This document shows, piece after piece, positions 9,589-17,197 of a stretch of 64,000 nucleotides of DNA. Made by a program: the position numbers and the translations under genes. The number at the start of each line of letters is the position of its first letter. Position 1 is the stretch's first letter. The notes beneath the pieces were generated by a model that was given only the letters and a program-made list of their open reading frames with translations, did no database searches and had not been told where the DNA came from. Where the stretch lies: positions 58,680 through 122,679 of the forward strand of contig CAZCRT010000002.1 in assembly GCA_964501185.1 (NCBI GenBank), read 5' to 3'. Source of the DNA: BS150m-G50 sp964501185 [NCBI: uncultured Bacteroidia bacterium]. Lineage in GTDB: Bacteria; CAIWAD01; BS150m-G50.

Positions 9589-10434
9589 ATGATTCGCGCT
9601 GACCTGCATCTCCATAGTGTCTGTTCTGATGGGAAGTATGAAGTTCCCCATCTGCTGGAGCTATTGAGGGGTCGTGATGTTACTCTGGCGGCTCTTACGG
9701 ATCATGATACGATTGCAGGTGTTGGAGAAGCACTGAGTGAGGGGCGACGACTTGGTATGGAGATAATTCCGGCAGTTGAGCTGGCGGCCGGGTTTCAGCG
9801 TCAGGGTGAAAACGAGCTGCATGAGGTGCATATTCTCGCTTATGCGATAGACTGCAACAATTCTGAACTGCTGCAGCTGTTGAGCTGGAATCAGGATGCA
9901 CGCAGGCAGCGTAATCTGGGAATTCTGTCCCGTTTGCGTCTGCTGGGGTTCAATCTGGATGAGGAGAAGTTGAAACTGGATGAAGGATCTGTAGGTCGTC
10001 CGCACATAGCCCGTCAGCTGGTTGAAAGCGGTCAGGTAAAATCTTTCAGACGGGTATTCGATGAGTACATTGCTGAGGGGAAACCTGCCTGGCGTCCCCG
10101 TAAGTTGAAGCAGGTCTCACAGGTTTGTGATACAGTTCATGCTGCCGGGGGAGTGACAGTTCTGGCGCACCCGATGAAGAATGTTGTGCCTGATGAGCTG
10201 GACAGTGTCACGGCAATGGGGTTTGACGGGATAGAAGTGATTCATCCCGGACACAACGCCAGGGAGACAGAGCAGCTGAAGGGTTACGCTCAGGCTGCTG
10301 ACATGTTTATAACCGGGGGGTCAGATTTCCACGGCCAGGGTCCATACCTGCGTCCTGAATTTGATCCTTTACACTTCCAGGCTGCTCTGAGAGCAGTTCG
10401 GGAAAAAACTATAAATGAGGAAACCGATGCTTAA
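9589..10434 (+). CDS. PHP-domain phosphoesterase, YciV/TrpH type
   Basis: A 281-residue PHP protein. Metal-binding motifs are seen at the N-terminus (ADLHLHSVCSDGK, then LAALTDHDTIAG), mid-protein (TVLAHPMKN, EVIHPGHN) and near the end (GGSDFHGQG). This set matches the YciV/TrpH branch. In E. coli that enzyme (RNase AM) trims 5' ends of RNA and removes the 5' nucleotide; older work described it as a 3',5'-nucleotide phosphatase. The ribosome site GAGGAAAG overlaps the stop of pepA and points to ATG 9589. Its 3' end overlaps the start of rny by 8 bases, so it is likely translated in concert with RNase Y, an appealing RNA-processing link. Confidence 0.85.
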   Translation: MIRADLHLHSVCSDGKYEVPHLLELLRGRDVTLAALTDHDTIAGVGEALSEGRRLGMEIIPAVELAAGFQRQGENELHEVHILAYAIDCNNSELLQLLSWNQDARRQRNLGILSRLRLLGFNLDEEKLKLDEGSVGRPHIARQLVESGQVKSFRRVFDEYIAEGKPAWRPRKLKQVSQVCDTVHAAGGVTVLAHPMKNVVPDELDSVTAMGFDGIEVIHPGHNARETEQLKGYAQAADMFITGGSDFHGQGPYLRPEFDPLHFQAALRAVREKTINEETDA

Positions 10435-11965
10435 CGAAATAATGATACCCTCTCTCATGCTGCTGCTGGGACTCGGGCTGGCACTGCTGGTCAGCTGGAT
10501 AATTGCCCGCAGCCTGAAATCGAGGGGTCGAGATGTCATGAGTAATGCGCGGGAAGAAGCGGAGCGGATTAAGAAGGATGCTCTGATTGAATCACGCGAA
10601 GAATGGTACAGGAAAGAAGAGCGTCTCTCAAGGGAACTGCAGAAGAAGGAACAGAAGGTCCAGCAGTATGAGCGAAGGGTTAATAAGCAGGAGCTGGAGC
10701 TCAAGAAAGTCGATCGCACTAACCAGGATAACAAACTGAAGTTACGGCAGCGGGAGAAAGTGCTGGAGGAAAACCAGAAGAAACTGCTGACGCTTGAGCA
10801 GAAACTCAATCAACAACGGGATGAGCTTGAGCAACAGCTGGAGATAGTCTCAGGACTCAGCCGTGAGGAAGCACGCTCCCTGTTTCTGGAGATGATGGAA
10901 AACCGTGCTCAGGAGGAGGCTGCATCAATTGTCAGCAACATAAGAACAGAAGCACGCGAGCAGGCCAGCAGGGAGGCCCGAGAGATAATATCTACTACCC
11001 TGCAGAAGATGAGCGCAGAGCACACCTTTGAATCAACGGTGCGTGAGGTTGCCATTCCTTCCGGTAAGATAAAGGGAATGATCATAGGTAAGGAAGGCCG
11101 CAACATTAAGGCTTTTGAACAGGCAGCTGATGTGAAGATCATTGTTGACGAGACACCTGACAGCATTGTGATTTCTTCGTTCGATCCTGTGCAGAGAGAG
11201 GTTGCCAGACTGGCGCTGGACAGCCTGATAAAGAATCGCAATTTCAATCCACGCGTGATAAACGAAATGGTCAGCAAGGCACAGCGTACTGTCAACCAGA
11301 AGATCAACGAGATTTCAAAGAAGGTGCTGAAGGACCTGCGAATGGATCTTCCTGCGGATATCAAACCGCTGGTTGGGCGATTGCAGTACCGTACAAGCTA
11401 TGGACAGAATGTGCTGAGCCATTCTATTGAGGTCGCGCAGCTGGCAGGTGGCATGGCTGCAGAGCTGGGTATGGATGTACACCTGGCACAAAGGGCCGGC
11501 CTGTTGCACGATATTGGAAAAGCGGCCAGTAATGGTGCCGAGAAGAGCCATGTAACACTGGGTGTTGAGATATGCCGTCGGAATCAGGAACACCCTGTAG
11601 TGATTAATTCAGTAATGGCGCACCACGCTGAGGCGGAACCGATTCACCCGATCGCAGAGATTGTGACCGCTGCTGATATCATCTCGAGTTCACGCCCTGG
11701 TTCCCGTCGTGATTCAATCGAAAACTACACTAACCGCGTAGAAAACCTCGAAGCGCTGGCTGACGCATTTCCCGGTGTTAACAGGGCTTATGCACTCTTC
11801 GCCGGGCGGGAAGTGCGTGTGATTGCTGAATCAGATAAGCTGGATGACAACCAGGTGGAACTGCTGTCAAGTGATATTGCTGCCAAGATTCAGGAGGAAA
11901 TGGAATTTCCCGGTCAGATAAAGATTACCGTAATCAGGGAGAAACGGGCGGTAAGCACTGCCTGA
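10427..11965 (+). CDS. rny: Ribonuclease Y, membrane-anchored endoribonuclease
   Basis: RNase Y starts mRNA decay by endonucleolytic cleavage at the membrane. The 512-residue product has one N-terminal transmembrane helix (residues about 5-28), a long charged coiled coil (30-200), a KH RNA-binding domain (about 204-270, with IIGKEGRNIKAFE) and an HD domain with His361-Asp362 in LLHDIGKA. Length matches the family (about 520). Start: GAGG at 10417-10420 points to ATG 10427, inside the 3' end of the PHP gene; an earlier in-frame ATG at 10415 has no ribosome site. RicT, a partner of RNase Y in Bacillus, is encoded at 60168-61103. RNase Y is usual in Firmicutes and several deep diderm phyla, less so in Proteobacteria. 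Confidence 0.96.
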   Translation: MLNEIMIPSLMLLLGLGLALLVSWIIARSLKSRGRDVMSNAREEAERIKKDALIESREEWYRKEERLSRELQKKEQKVQQYERRVNKQELELKKVDRTNQDNKLKLRQREKVLEENQKKLLTLEQKLNQQRDELEQQLEIVSGLSREEARSLFLEMMENRAQEEAASIVSNIRTEAREQASREAREIISTTLQKMSAEHTFESTVREVAIPSGKIKGMIIGKEGRNIKAFEQAADVKIIVDETPDSIVISSFDPVQREVARLALDSLIKNRNFNPRVINEMVSKAQRTVNQKINEISKKVLKDLRMDLPADIKPLVGRLQYRTSYGQNVLSHSIEVAQLAGGMAAELGMDVHLAQRAGLLHDIGKAASNGAEKSHVTLGVEICRRNQEHPVVINSVMAHHAEAEPIHPIAEIVTAADIISSSRPGSRRDSIENYTNRVENLEALADAFPGVNRAYALFAGREVRVIAESDKLDDNQVELLSSDIAAKIQEEMEFPGQIKITVIREKRAVSTA

Positions 11966-11973
11966 GCGACAGT

Positions 11974-12186
11974 ATGAAACATGAAAATTCATCAGCAGGG
12001 TTAACACCATCAACTCCGGAATCTGAAGATAGTAAACAGTGTGCTATCTGTGGCAGCGAAAAAAAGCTGCATACTGATACTCATCTGGAGGATGTTTACT
12101 ATTGCTCAGTCTGTTGGGAGAAGGCAAAAAAACAACAGCATGCCATAGATGAGGGTTTTGAGGTAGAACCGGAAGTGGAACTCTAG
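11974..12186 (+). CDS. Small zinc-ribbon protein of unknown function
   Basis: A 70-residue acidic protein with two CxxC pairs, CAIC (near residue 23) and CSVC (near residue 44), separated by about 17 residues, so a single zinc ribbon is expected. Before it lies a low-complexity polar stretch and after it a Glu-rich tail ending in VEPEVEL. No enzyme motif is visible. It starts 8 bases after the stop of rny and ends 54 bases before coaX, on the same strand, which makes it part of this transcription unit. I do not recognise a named family. Real coding status is supported by position, codon pattern and the Cys spacing. Confidence 0.7.
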   Translation: MKHENSSAGLTPSTPESEDSKQCAICGSEKKLHTDTHLEDVYYCSVCWEKAKKQQHAIDEGFEVEPEVEL

Positions 12187-12240
12187 TCTGCGAAGTAGCA
12201 TTGTAGCCGCTTTTTCAGGCGAAAAGTATTGGAAAGAAAT

Positions 12241-13017
12241 ATGCTGCTGGCAATCGACATCGGAAATACAAACACCGTACTGGGGATATTTGACGGTGAC
12301 AGGATGCTGGCACACTTTCGTCTCAGCACATTTGACAGTCGCACAATTGATGAGACTTATGCACTGCTGTACCCCCTGATGCAGGCACAGAGAATAGAAC
12401 CCCGCCTGATAAATGCTGTCGCAATCGCGTCGGTAGTACCGGATTGTACCTTCATCTACCAGAAAATGGCTGAGGCCTACTTTAAGACCGACCCTCTGGA
12501 GATAGGCTGGAAGGACTATCCGAAACTACCGGTTATTTATCCACGTCCTGAAACATTGGGCGCTGACCGTTTCTGTAATGCTGTTGCCGGAGTGCGGAAG
12601 CATGGCCAACCACTGATCGTGGTTGACTTCGGTACCGCCACCTCTTTTGATATCGTAAACAGCAGTGGGGAGTTCTGTGGTGGTGTGATTGCTCCCGGTC
12701 TTAACCTGTCTACCGAACTGCATGCCAGAGCCGCCAAGTTGCCGAAGATTTCACTGGAGTTCCCACCACATGTGATCGGTGACAACACTATCCACGCTAT
12801 TCAGTCAGGTACCCTCTGGGGATCTGTAGCCATGCTGGAGGGTATGGTTACACGCATAACTGCTGAGCTGGGTGACAGGCCGGTCGTAATCGCTACCGGT
12901 GGCCTGGCAGGGCTTATAACCAGACATACAGACACTATACAGCAGGTTGAACCCTATCTGGTACTGGATGGCATTCGTGTTATCTATGAGTACTGTCAAC
13001 TGAATGACAGGCTGTAG
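12241..13017 (+). CDS. coaX: Type III pantothenate kinase
   Basis: CoaX phosphorylates pantothenate with ATP, the first step of coenzyme A synthesis. The 258-residue length is typical. The ASKHA-fold phosphate-1 motif DIGNTNTVLGIF begins at Asp6; GADRFCNAVAG (Gly107, Asp109) and VVDFGTATSFDIV follow, then GGVIAPGLNLS and ATGGLAG near the end. Type III enzymes resist feedback by CoA and use a monovalent cation. Start: GGAAAG at 12231-12236 supports ATG 12241; a TTG 12 bases upstream would overlap this site. The gene follows the zinc-ribbon gene and is 27 bases before the amidase gene. Confidence 0.95.
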   Translation: MLLAIDIGNTNTVLGIFDGDRMLAHFRLSTFDSRTIDETYALLYPLMQAQRIEPRLINAVAIASVVPDCTFIYQKMAEAYFKTDPLEIGWKDYPKLPVIYPRPETLGADRFCNAVAGVRKHGQPLIVVDFGTATSFDIVNSSGEFCGGVIAPGLNLSTELHARAAKLPKISLEFPPHVIGDNTIHAIQSGTLWGSVAMLEGMVTRITAELGDRPVVIATGGLAGLITRHTDTIQQVEPYLVLDGIRVIYEYCQLNDRL

Positions 13018-13044
13018 TTCAAACCCGAAACCTGGAAACCGGTG

Positions 13045-14517
13045 ATGTTAAACCACTGCAGATATTGCCCTGGAGTACAACACACCGCTGCGGGATTACT
13101 GATTCTGTTGTTGTTAGCAGCGTCGGCTTTCGGGCAGCAGTTACGGCTGACTTATCCACGTGAACTCAATCAACGGGGTGAACTGATTGTGCCTGCAGTT
13201 GATTCAATTTTCGCGCTCGGTCAGGTCACAGGAGACCTGGCGGGATTGCAGCTGAATGGCCAGCCCGTTAATTTACAGTCAGGGGGGCGCTGGCTGCACT
13301 GGTTTGAAAGGAGCGACAGCCTCAGATTCACGCTTCAAAGTGACAGCGGAGAAGTCCGGCAATCCCGGGCACTGGGTTTCGCAGATCCAGAACCTGATCC
13401 TGAACTACCGGAAGCTGGTTATATTCGCATCGACCGACCAGGTTGCAGTTTGAAAACAGCACCGCAGGGTACTTACTTTGCTTTTCCACAACCCGGAACT
13501 GTCTTCGAAGTACTGGACACGCGGGACAGAATGTATCACGTGAGTTTTGGCAATGAACGAGAGGGGTGGATCCGCCCCCACTTTGCCACACCGGTTACAC
13601 TGCAACCGGCTGCACCTGATGTGATACACCGGCTGTCGCTGGAAACGACAGAGCAGGGCGCATCAATACAGTTGGCGATAAGGAAACAGCCGGTATTGGA
13701 ACAACTGAGTCTGGATCGCAGACAACTGAGATTGACGTTCACTAATGCAGTGTCAAATATCGATGTGATTAAGTATACACCGGAACTCACCGAGCTGCTG
13801 CAGGTCGCCTGGCAACAGGATGGACTGAATGAAGTGCAACTTACCATTGCCCTGGAGCAGGAACGATTGTATGGCTATAGGCTGATCTGGGGGCCGGACG
13901 GTTGTCAGGTGGAACTGCGACTGGAGTCCAGCTTTACAGGCAGCAGCTGGAGTTTTCTGAAACCTGGCAAAGGCTGGACGATCATGCTGGACCCGGGTCA
14001 TGGCGGGGTTGAACATGGCGCTATCGGCCCGGGTGGATTGATGGAGAAGGAAGTCAACCTGGAGCTCGCCGGCCTGTTGCGAAAACGCCTCGAAAAGAAG
14101 GGCTTTGAAGTAGTTATGACCAGAGAAGACGACAGCAGGGTCGGCCTGGCTGACAGGGTGGCGCTGGCACAGGATGCAAACGCTACACTGTTTGTGTCTC
14201 TGCATTTTAACTCAATTGCCCAGGGGAACGATCCACGCCGGTTGGCAGGCAGCTCACTCTACTGGTACTATCCGCAGAGCCTGGAACTGGCCCGTACACT
14301 GCATCCGCAGTTATTGCAGCGAATGAAGCTGGGTGACGATGGTTTTTATTACCGCAATCTGGCAGTACTGCGTAACAGCTGGATGCCATCCGTACTGGTG
14401 GAGGGTGGTTACATTATCCAACCGGAAACTGAAGCAATGCTGGAGCAGGGTGATCTGCTGAAACGTGAAGCAAAGGCGATTTGTGACGCCATTATTGAAT
14501 ATAGAAAAAGCCTTTAA
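13045..14517 (+). CDS. Exported N-acetylmuramoyl-L-alanine amidase (Amidase_3) with SH3-like domain
   Basis: A 490-residue periplasmic enzyme that cuts the amide between MurNAc and the peptide stem. The N-terminus has a signal peptide (hydrophobic LLILLLLAASAFG, residues about 18-32). Residues about 130-180 look like a bacterial SH3 domain (CSLKTAPQG to GWIRPHF), then a beta-rich AMIN-like region. The catalytic Amidase_3 domain covers about 310-490. All four zinc/catalytic residues are seen: His319 (LDPGHGG), Glu336 (EKEVNL), His387 (SLHFNS) and Glu453 (VLVEGGY). ATG 13045 is used rather than GTG 13042. Enzymes of this family (AmiA/B/C) usually need LytM activators such as EnvC; a degenerate LytM protein is encoded at 62520-63821. 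Confidence 0.92.
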   Translation: MLNHCRYCPGVQHTAAGLLILLLLAASAFGQQLRLTYPRELNQRGELIVPAVDSIFALGQVTGDLAGLQLNGQPVNLQSGGRWLHWFERSDSLRFTLQSDSGEVRQSRALGFADPEPDPELPEAGYIRIDRPGCSLKTAPQGTYFAFPQPGTVFEVLDTRDRMYHVSFGNEREGWIRPHFATPVTLQPAAPDVIHRLSLETTEQGASIQLAIRKQPVLEQLSLDRRQLRLTFTNAVSNIDVIKYTPELTELLQVAWQQDGLNEVQLTIALEQERLYGYRLIWGPDGCQVELRLESSFTGSSWSFLKPGKGWTIMLDPGHGGVEHGAIGPGGLMEKEVNLELAGLLRKRLEKKGFEVVMTREDDSRVGLADRVALAQDANATLFVSLHFNSIAQGNDPRRLAGSSLYWYYPQSLELARTLHPQLLQRMKLGDDGFYYRNLAVLRNSWMPSVLVEGGYIIQPETEAMLEQGDLLKREAKAICDAIIEYRKSL

Positions 14518-14541
14518 GCCATAACAAGAGGATGAACGCAA

Positions 14542-15024
14542 TTGTCAGAGAATATAATTTCCCAGAAGGGCTATGAAAACCTGCTGAAGAAGCTGGAAGA
14601 GATGCGGGATATTGAAGTGCCACAGATCAGAGACCGGATTTCTACTGCCCGTGACCATGGTGATCTCTCAGAAAATGCCGAATACCATGCTGCCCGCGAA
14701 GAGATGGGGCTGCTGTTGTTGAAAATTGCCGAACTGGAAGACAGGCTGGGGAACAGCCGGGTAGTAAATGCCGATGCTATCTCAACTGACTCAGTGCAGA
14801 TATATACCAGGGTTACGCTGAAGGATCTCGACAGCGACCAGCAGCGTATTTATACAATGGTATCACAGGACGAGTCTGACATGAGTCGTGGGAGAATTTC
14901 GATACAGTCCCCGATCGGGGAGGGACTCGCCGGTAATGCAGTTGGTGACGAAGTTGAAATCAAAGTGCCTGCCGGTGTTAAGCGCTATGTAATAATGGCA
15001 ATCGATAAAGATGAGGGTGAATGA
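14542..15024 (+). CDS. greA: Transcription elongation factor GreA, TTG start
   Basis: GreA rescues backtracked RNA polymerase by stimulating transcript cleavage through its secondary channel. The 160-residue product has the N-terminal coiled coil with the acidic tip DLSENAEYHAAREE, which places Asp and Glu at the polymerase active site, and the C-terminal FKBP-like domain (GRISIQSPIGEGLAGN, VGDEVEIKVP). The only start that gives the full family N-terminus is TTG 14542, with GAGG ten bases upstream; the ATG at 14532 is out of frame. The stop overlaps the ribosome-binding region of the next gene, so the pair should be coupled. Confidence 0.95.
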   Translation: MSENIISQKGYENLLKKLEEMRDIEVPQIRDRISTARDHGDLSENAEYHAAREEMGLLLLKIAELEDRLGNSRVVNADAISTDSVQIYTRVTLKDLDSDQQRIYTMVSQDESDMSRGRISIQSPIGEGLAGNAVGDEVEIKVPAGVKRYVIMAIDKDEGE

Positions 15025-15025
15025 G

Positions 15026-15688
15026 ATGGAAGAGCAGAGAGAGTTCTATCGTCATAACCGGCAGCGGGTATTGTTCGGTCTCTGTAGTGGACTGGGCGAG
15101 TATCTGCGGATCGACCCGAATATAATCAGGGTTGTATGGATCGCTTTCTCAATCATCATTCCAGGTGGAATTCTGTTGTATCTGCTTGCCCCGCTGGTTG
15201 TACCGGTGCGTGTTGAGAATGACGAGCCGGTCTCGCCATTGCTGCTCCGCAATCACCTGCTGGCTTTTCTTTTTGTGGGTATTGGCTTGATACTGTTGAT
15301 ATCACAGTACCAGTTCTGGGATTCCCGCTGGTTCAACCTTGTCACAATCCCGCTGGATGCCCTGCTGGCTGTTATCCTGATTGTCGCCGGACTGCTGGTC
15401 TTCTTTTTTGGTGGTGTGCGACGTGACCCGATGTACTTCGCGATTGAAGGTGAAAAAAGACTCCTCCGCTCACAAGAGGAACGCAAACTGATGGGTGTCT
15501 GTGGTGGAATCGCCAATTACTTTGGTACAGATGCATCACTGGTACGGCTGTTTTTTGTAGCCGGGACAATCGTCTCAATCTGGCTGGGTGTGATTCTCTA
15601 CATCATACTCTCATTACTGATGCCGGCCGAGCCAACCGAATCGTTGCCGGAGGATGATGATGAGGACAGCAGCGATTCAACTCCCTGA
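15026..15688 (+). CDS. Membrane protein with two PspC domains
   Basis: A 220-residue protein with two PspC-type modules. The first, residues about 5-60, reads RQRVLFGLCSGLGEYLRIDP followed by a hydrophobic helix. The second, about 150-200, reads KLMGVCGGIANYFGTDASL followed by another. Two or three more transmembrane segments lie between them (about 75-130). The C-terminus is a very acidic tail. In Enterobacteria PspC senses envelope stress and binds PspA/PspB; no pspA or pspB is nearby, so a stress role is only inferred. ATG 15026 has GAGGG eight bases upstream, inside greA. The frame can be extended to ATG 15011 but that would add residues before the usual domain start. Confidence 0.85.
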   Translation: MEEQREFYRHNRQRVLFGLCSGLGEYLRIDPNIIRVVWIAFSIIIPGGILLYLLAPLVVPVRVENDEPVSPLLLRNHLLAFLFVGIGLILLISQYQFWDSRWFNLVTIPLDALLAVILIVAGLLVFFFGGVRRDPMYFAIEGEKRLLRSQEERKLMGVCGGIANYFGTDASLVRLFFVAGTIVSIWLGVILYIILSLLMPAEPTESLPEDDDEDSSDSTP

Positions 15689-15753
15689 CAGGAATCCGAT
15701 TGTCAGCCTCAGTTTTCAGAAACTCCATACAGGTTCAATTGCCATTGGTGGAT

Positions 15754-15834
15754 TATAGTATTGCCTGTCTTGTTGCATCAGCAACACTTCGGGTATCAAT
15801 AACCGTTATGTTTGCTAAACTGGGCAATACTATA
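15754..15834. repeat. 12-bp perfect inverted repeat with nested hairpin before aroE
   Basis: TATAGTATTGCC at 15754-15765 is exactly complementary to GGCAATACTATA at 15823-15834. Inside, TGTTGC-ATCA-GCAACA near 15770-15786 makes a second perfect hairpin. The 81-base element sits in the 200-base gap between the PspC gene and aroE. It could be an RNA leader structure, a paired operator or a miniature transposable relic. I see no target-site duplication and no second copy in the window. Confidence 0.6.
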
Positions 15835-15874
15835 GACCGATGCTTCAACAAGCGTATTTGAGAGGTCAATATTT

Positions 15875-15898
15875 ATGAGCATCGGTTTATGCAGATAG
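15875..15898 (+). other. Possible 7-codon leader ORF overlapping the aroE start
   Basis: ATG 15875 follows GAGAGG (15860-15865) at good spacing and encodes MSIGLCR before TAG at 15896-15898. It overlaps the aroE start codon (15889) in another frame. The only clear ribosome site in the region serves this mini-ORF, so aroE may depend on translational coupling to it. This may also be chance. Confidence 0.3.
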
Positions 15899-16656
15899 CC
15901 CTGTTAGGTTCTGCAGTCGAGCATTCGCTTTCTCCGAAGCTGTTCCGGCTCGCAGCCGGTTTCAGCGCTGTTAAGGGGGAGTATCACCTTTATCCTGCTG
16001 CCGGCCCGGTGGCAGATGCAATCACCGATCTTCGGCTTCAGGGGTATAATGGCCTTCAGGTTACCGCCCCGTTCAAAACCGACATACCACGACTGCTGAC
16101 AGATGCTGATGATTCGGTGCACAGTACCGGTGCCTGTAATACAATGCTGTTTAAAGACTCTGGCTGGCAGGGGACAAACACAGATATTGCTGGAATCCGG
16201 TTTGTACTCGAACGGTACTGGCAACAACCGGCCCCGCGGTTGTTAATGATAGGTGCAGGAGGAGCGGCAAGGGCGGCGCTGCTGGTTCTATCAGAAATGT
16301 TTCCACAACAACAGCTGTACCATTGCAATCGATCGCAGGAGAGGCTGGCCGAGTTCAAAGACTGGTGTGACAATCGCCTCAAACTTATGACACCTGAAGC
16401 TGGACATGCTTATGATCTGATTGTCAACGCTACTCCAATTCCGCGTTCTACCTTTGGTGAGAAATTCCATCTTGCAGCAAACGGGCTATGGTTCGACATG
16501 TCTTACAGGAGACAGGATCCATTGCCGGGAGACAATTACTGCAACGGTTTACCGATGCTGGTCGGGCAGGCGGTGGCAGCCTATCACTTTCTGATGGGTG
16601 AGACTGTTGATCCGGAGAGACTTCTGAGTGAATTACTGAGTTGGCTAAGACAATGA
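15889..16656 (+). CDS. aroE: Shikimate dehydrogenase (NADP+)
   Basis: AroE reduces 3-dehydroshikimate to shikimate in aromatic amino acid synthesis. The 255-residue product is at the short end of the family. Shikimate-binding serines are in EHSLSPKL, the catalytic Lys63 in VTAPFKTD, an Asn in GACNTM and catalytic Asp99 in GTNTDIAG. The NADP-binding loop is GAGGAARA, residues about 121-128. ATG 15889 gives the normal N-terminus (MQIALLGSAVEHSLSP); the frame is closed by TGA at 15859 and holds no other standard start. Unusually there is no ribosome site at the right distance; see the leader ORF. The gene is followed by aroQ, the enzyme acting just before it in the pathway. Confidence 0.93.
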   Translation: MQIALLGSAVEHSLSPKLFRLAAGFSAVKGEYHLYPAAGPVADAITDLRLQGYNGLQVTAPFKTDIPRLLTDADDSVHSTGACNTMLFKDSGWQGTNTDIAGIRFVLERYWQQPAPRLLMIGAGGAARAALLVLSEMFPQQQLYHCNRSQERLAEFKDWCDNRLKLMTPEAGHAYDLIVNATPIPRSTFGEKFHLAANGLWFDMSYRRQDPLPGDNYCNGLPMLVGQAVAAYHFLMGETVDPERLLSELLSWLRQ

Positions 16657-16681
16657 AGAAACTGACGATTTCCCGGAATAG

Positions 16682-16710
16682 TTGAATTCCTGCAACCTGC
16701 TGATTACAAT
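16682..16710 (+). promoter_or_regulatory. Candidate sigma-70 promoter for aroQ and the glycan genes
   Basis: TTGAAT at 16682-16687 and TACAAT at 16705-16710 are separated by exactly 17 bases. The pair lies in the 115-base gap after aroE, placing transcription start about 55 bases before aroQ. The hexamers match consensus at 4/6 and 5/6. Not tested; chance matches of this quality do occur. Confidence 0.42.
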
Positions 16711-16771
16711 TCTAGATAATTCACTGCCTTAAGCAGCTATCAAAAGGTTGAGTACACAGGGTGCGATAATA

Positions 16772-17197
16772 ATGAAAAAGCGAATAACCATCATCAATGG
16801 ACCCAACCTGAACCTGCTGGGTCAGCGCGACCCGGAAATATATGGCAGCGAAACCCTGGAGCAGATTCAGGATCGGATGCGGGAGCGTTTCCCGGAAATG
16901 GAACTTGACTTCAGGCAGAGCAATCACGAAGGTGAGCTTATTGACTGGTTGCAGCAGACTCAGGAGCAGGATGGCGTGATTCTCAATGCCGGCGCTTTGA
17001 GTCACACTTCGCTGGCAATTCGTGATGCCATAGAGGCAATTCACACACCGGTAATCGAAGTACATCTCAGTAATATTGCCGCCCGGGAGTCTTTCCGGCA
17101 TAAGTCACTCCTGAGTGCAGTCTGCCGGGGAGCCATCACCGGGCTCGGTAGTGAGGGATATCTGCTGGCACTGCAATATCTGGCGGGAGTTGAATGA
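16772..17197 (+). CDS. aroQ: 3-dehydroquinate dehydratase, type II
   Basis: AroQ dehydrates 3-dehydroquinate to 3-dehydroshikimate, the substrate of AroE. The 141-residue length is typical of the dodecameric type II enzyme. Signatures are INGPNLNLLGQRDPEIYG with the catalytic Tyr, QSNHEGELIDW, LNAGALSHTSLAIRDAI and EVHLSNIAARESFRHKS with the catalytic His. ATG 16772 follows AGGGTG at eight bases; a GTG at 16748 would add eight unusual residues. The TGA overlaps the next ATG (ATGA), so the flippase gene is translationally coupled to it. Confidence 0.96.
   Translation: MKKRITIINGPNLNLLGQRDPEIYGSETLEQIQDRMRERFPEMELDFRQSNHEGELIDWLQQTQEQDGVILNAGALSHTSLAIRDAIEAIHTPVIEVHLSNIAARESFRHKSLLSAVCRGAITGLGSEGYLLALQYLAGVE

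Noticed and set aside
15821-15840. Inverted repeat before aroE as a Rho-independent terminator
   Set aside because: The arms are 57 bases apart and no T-run follows, so it does not look like a terminator of the PspC gene.
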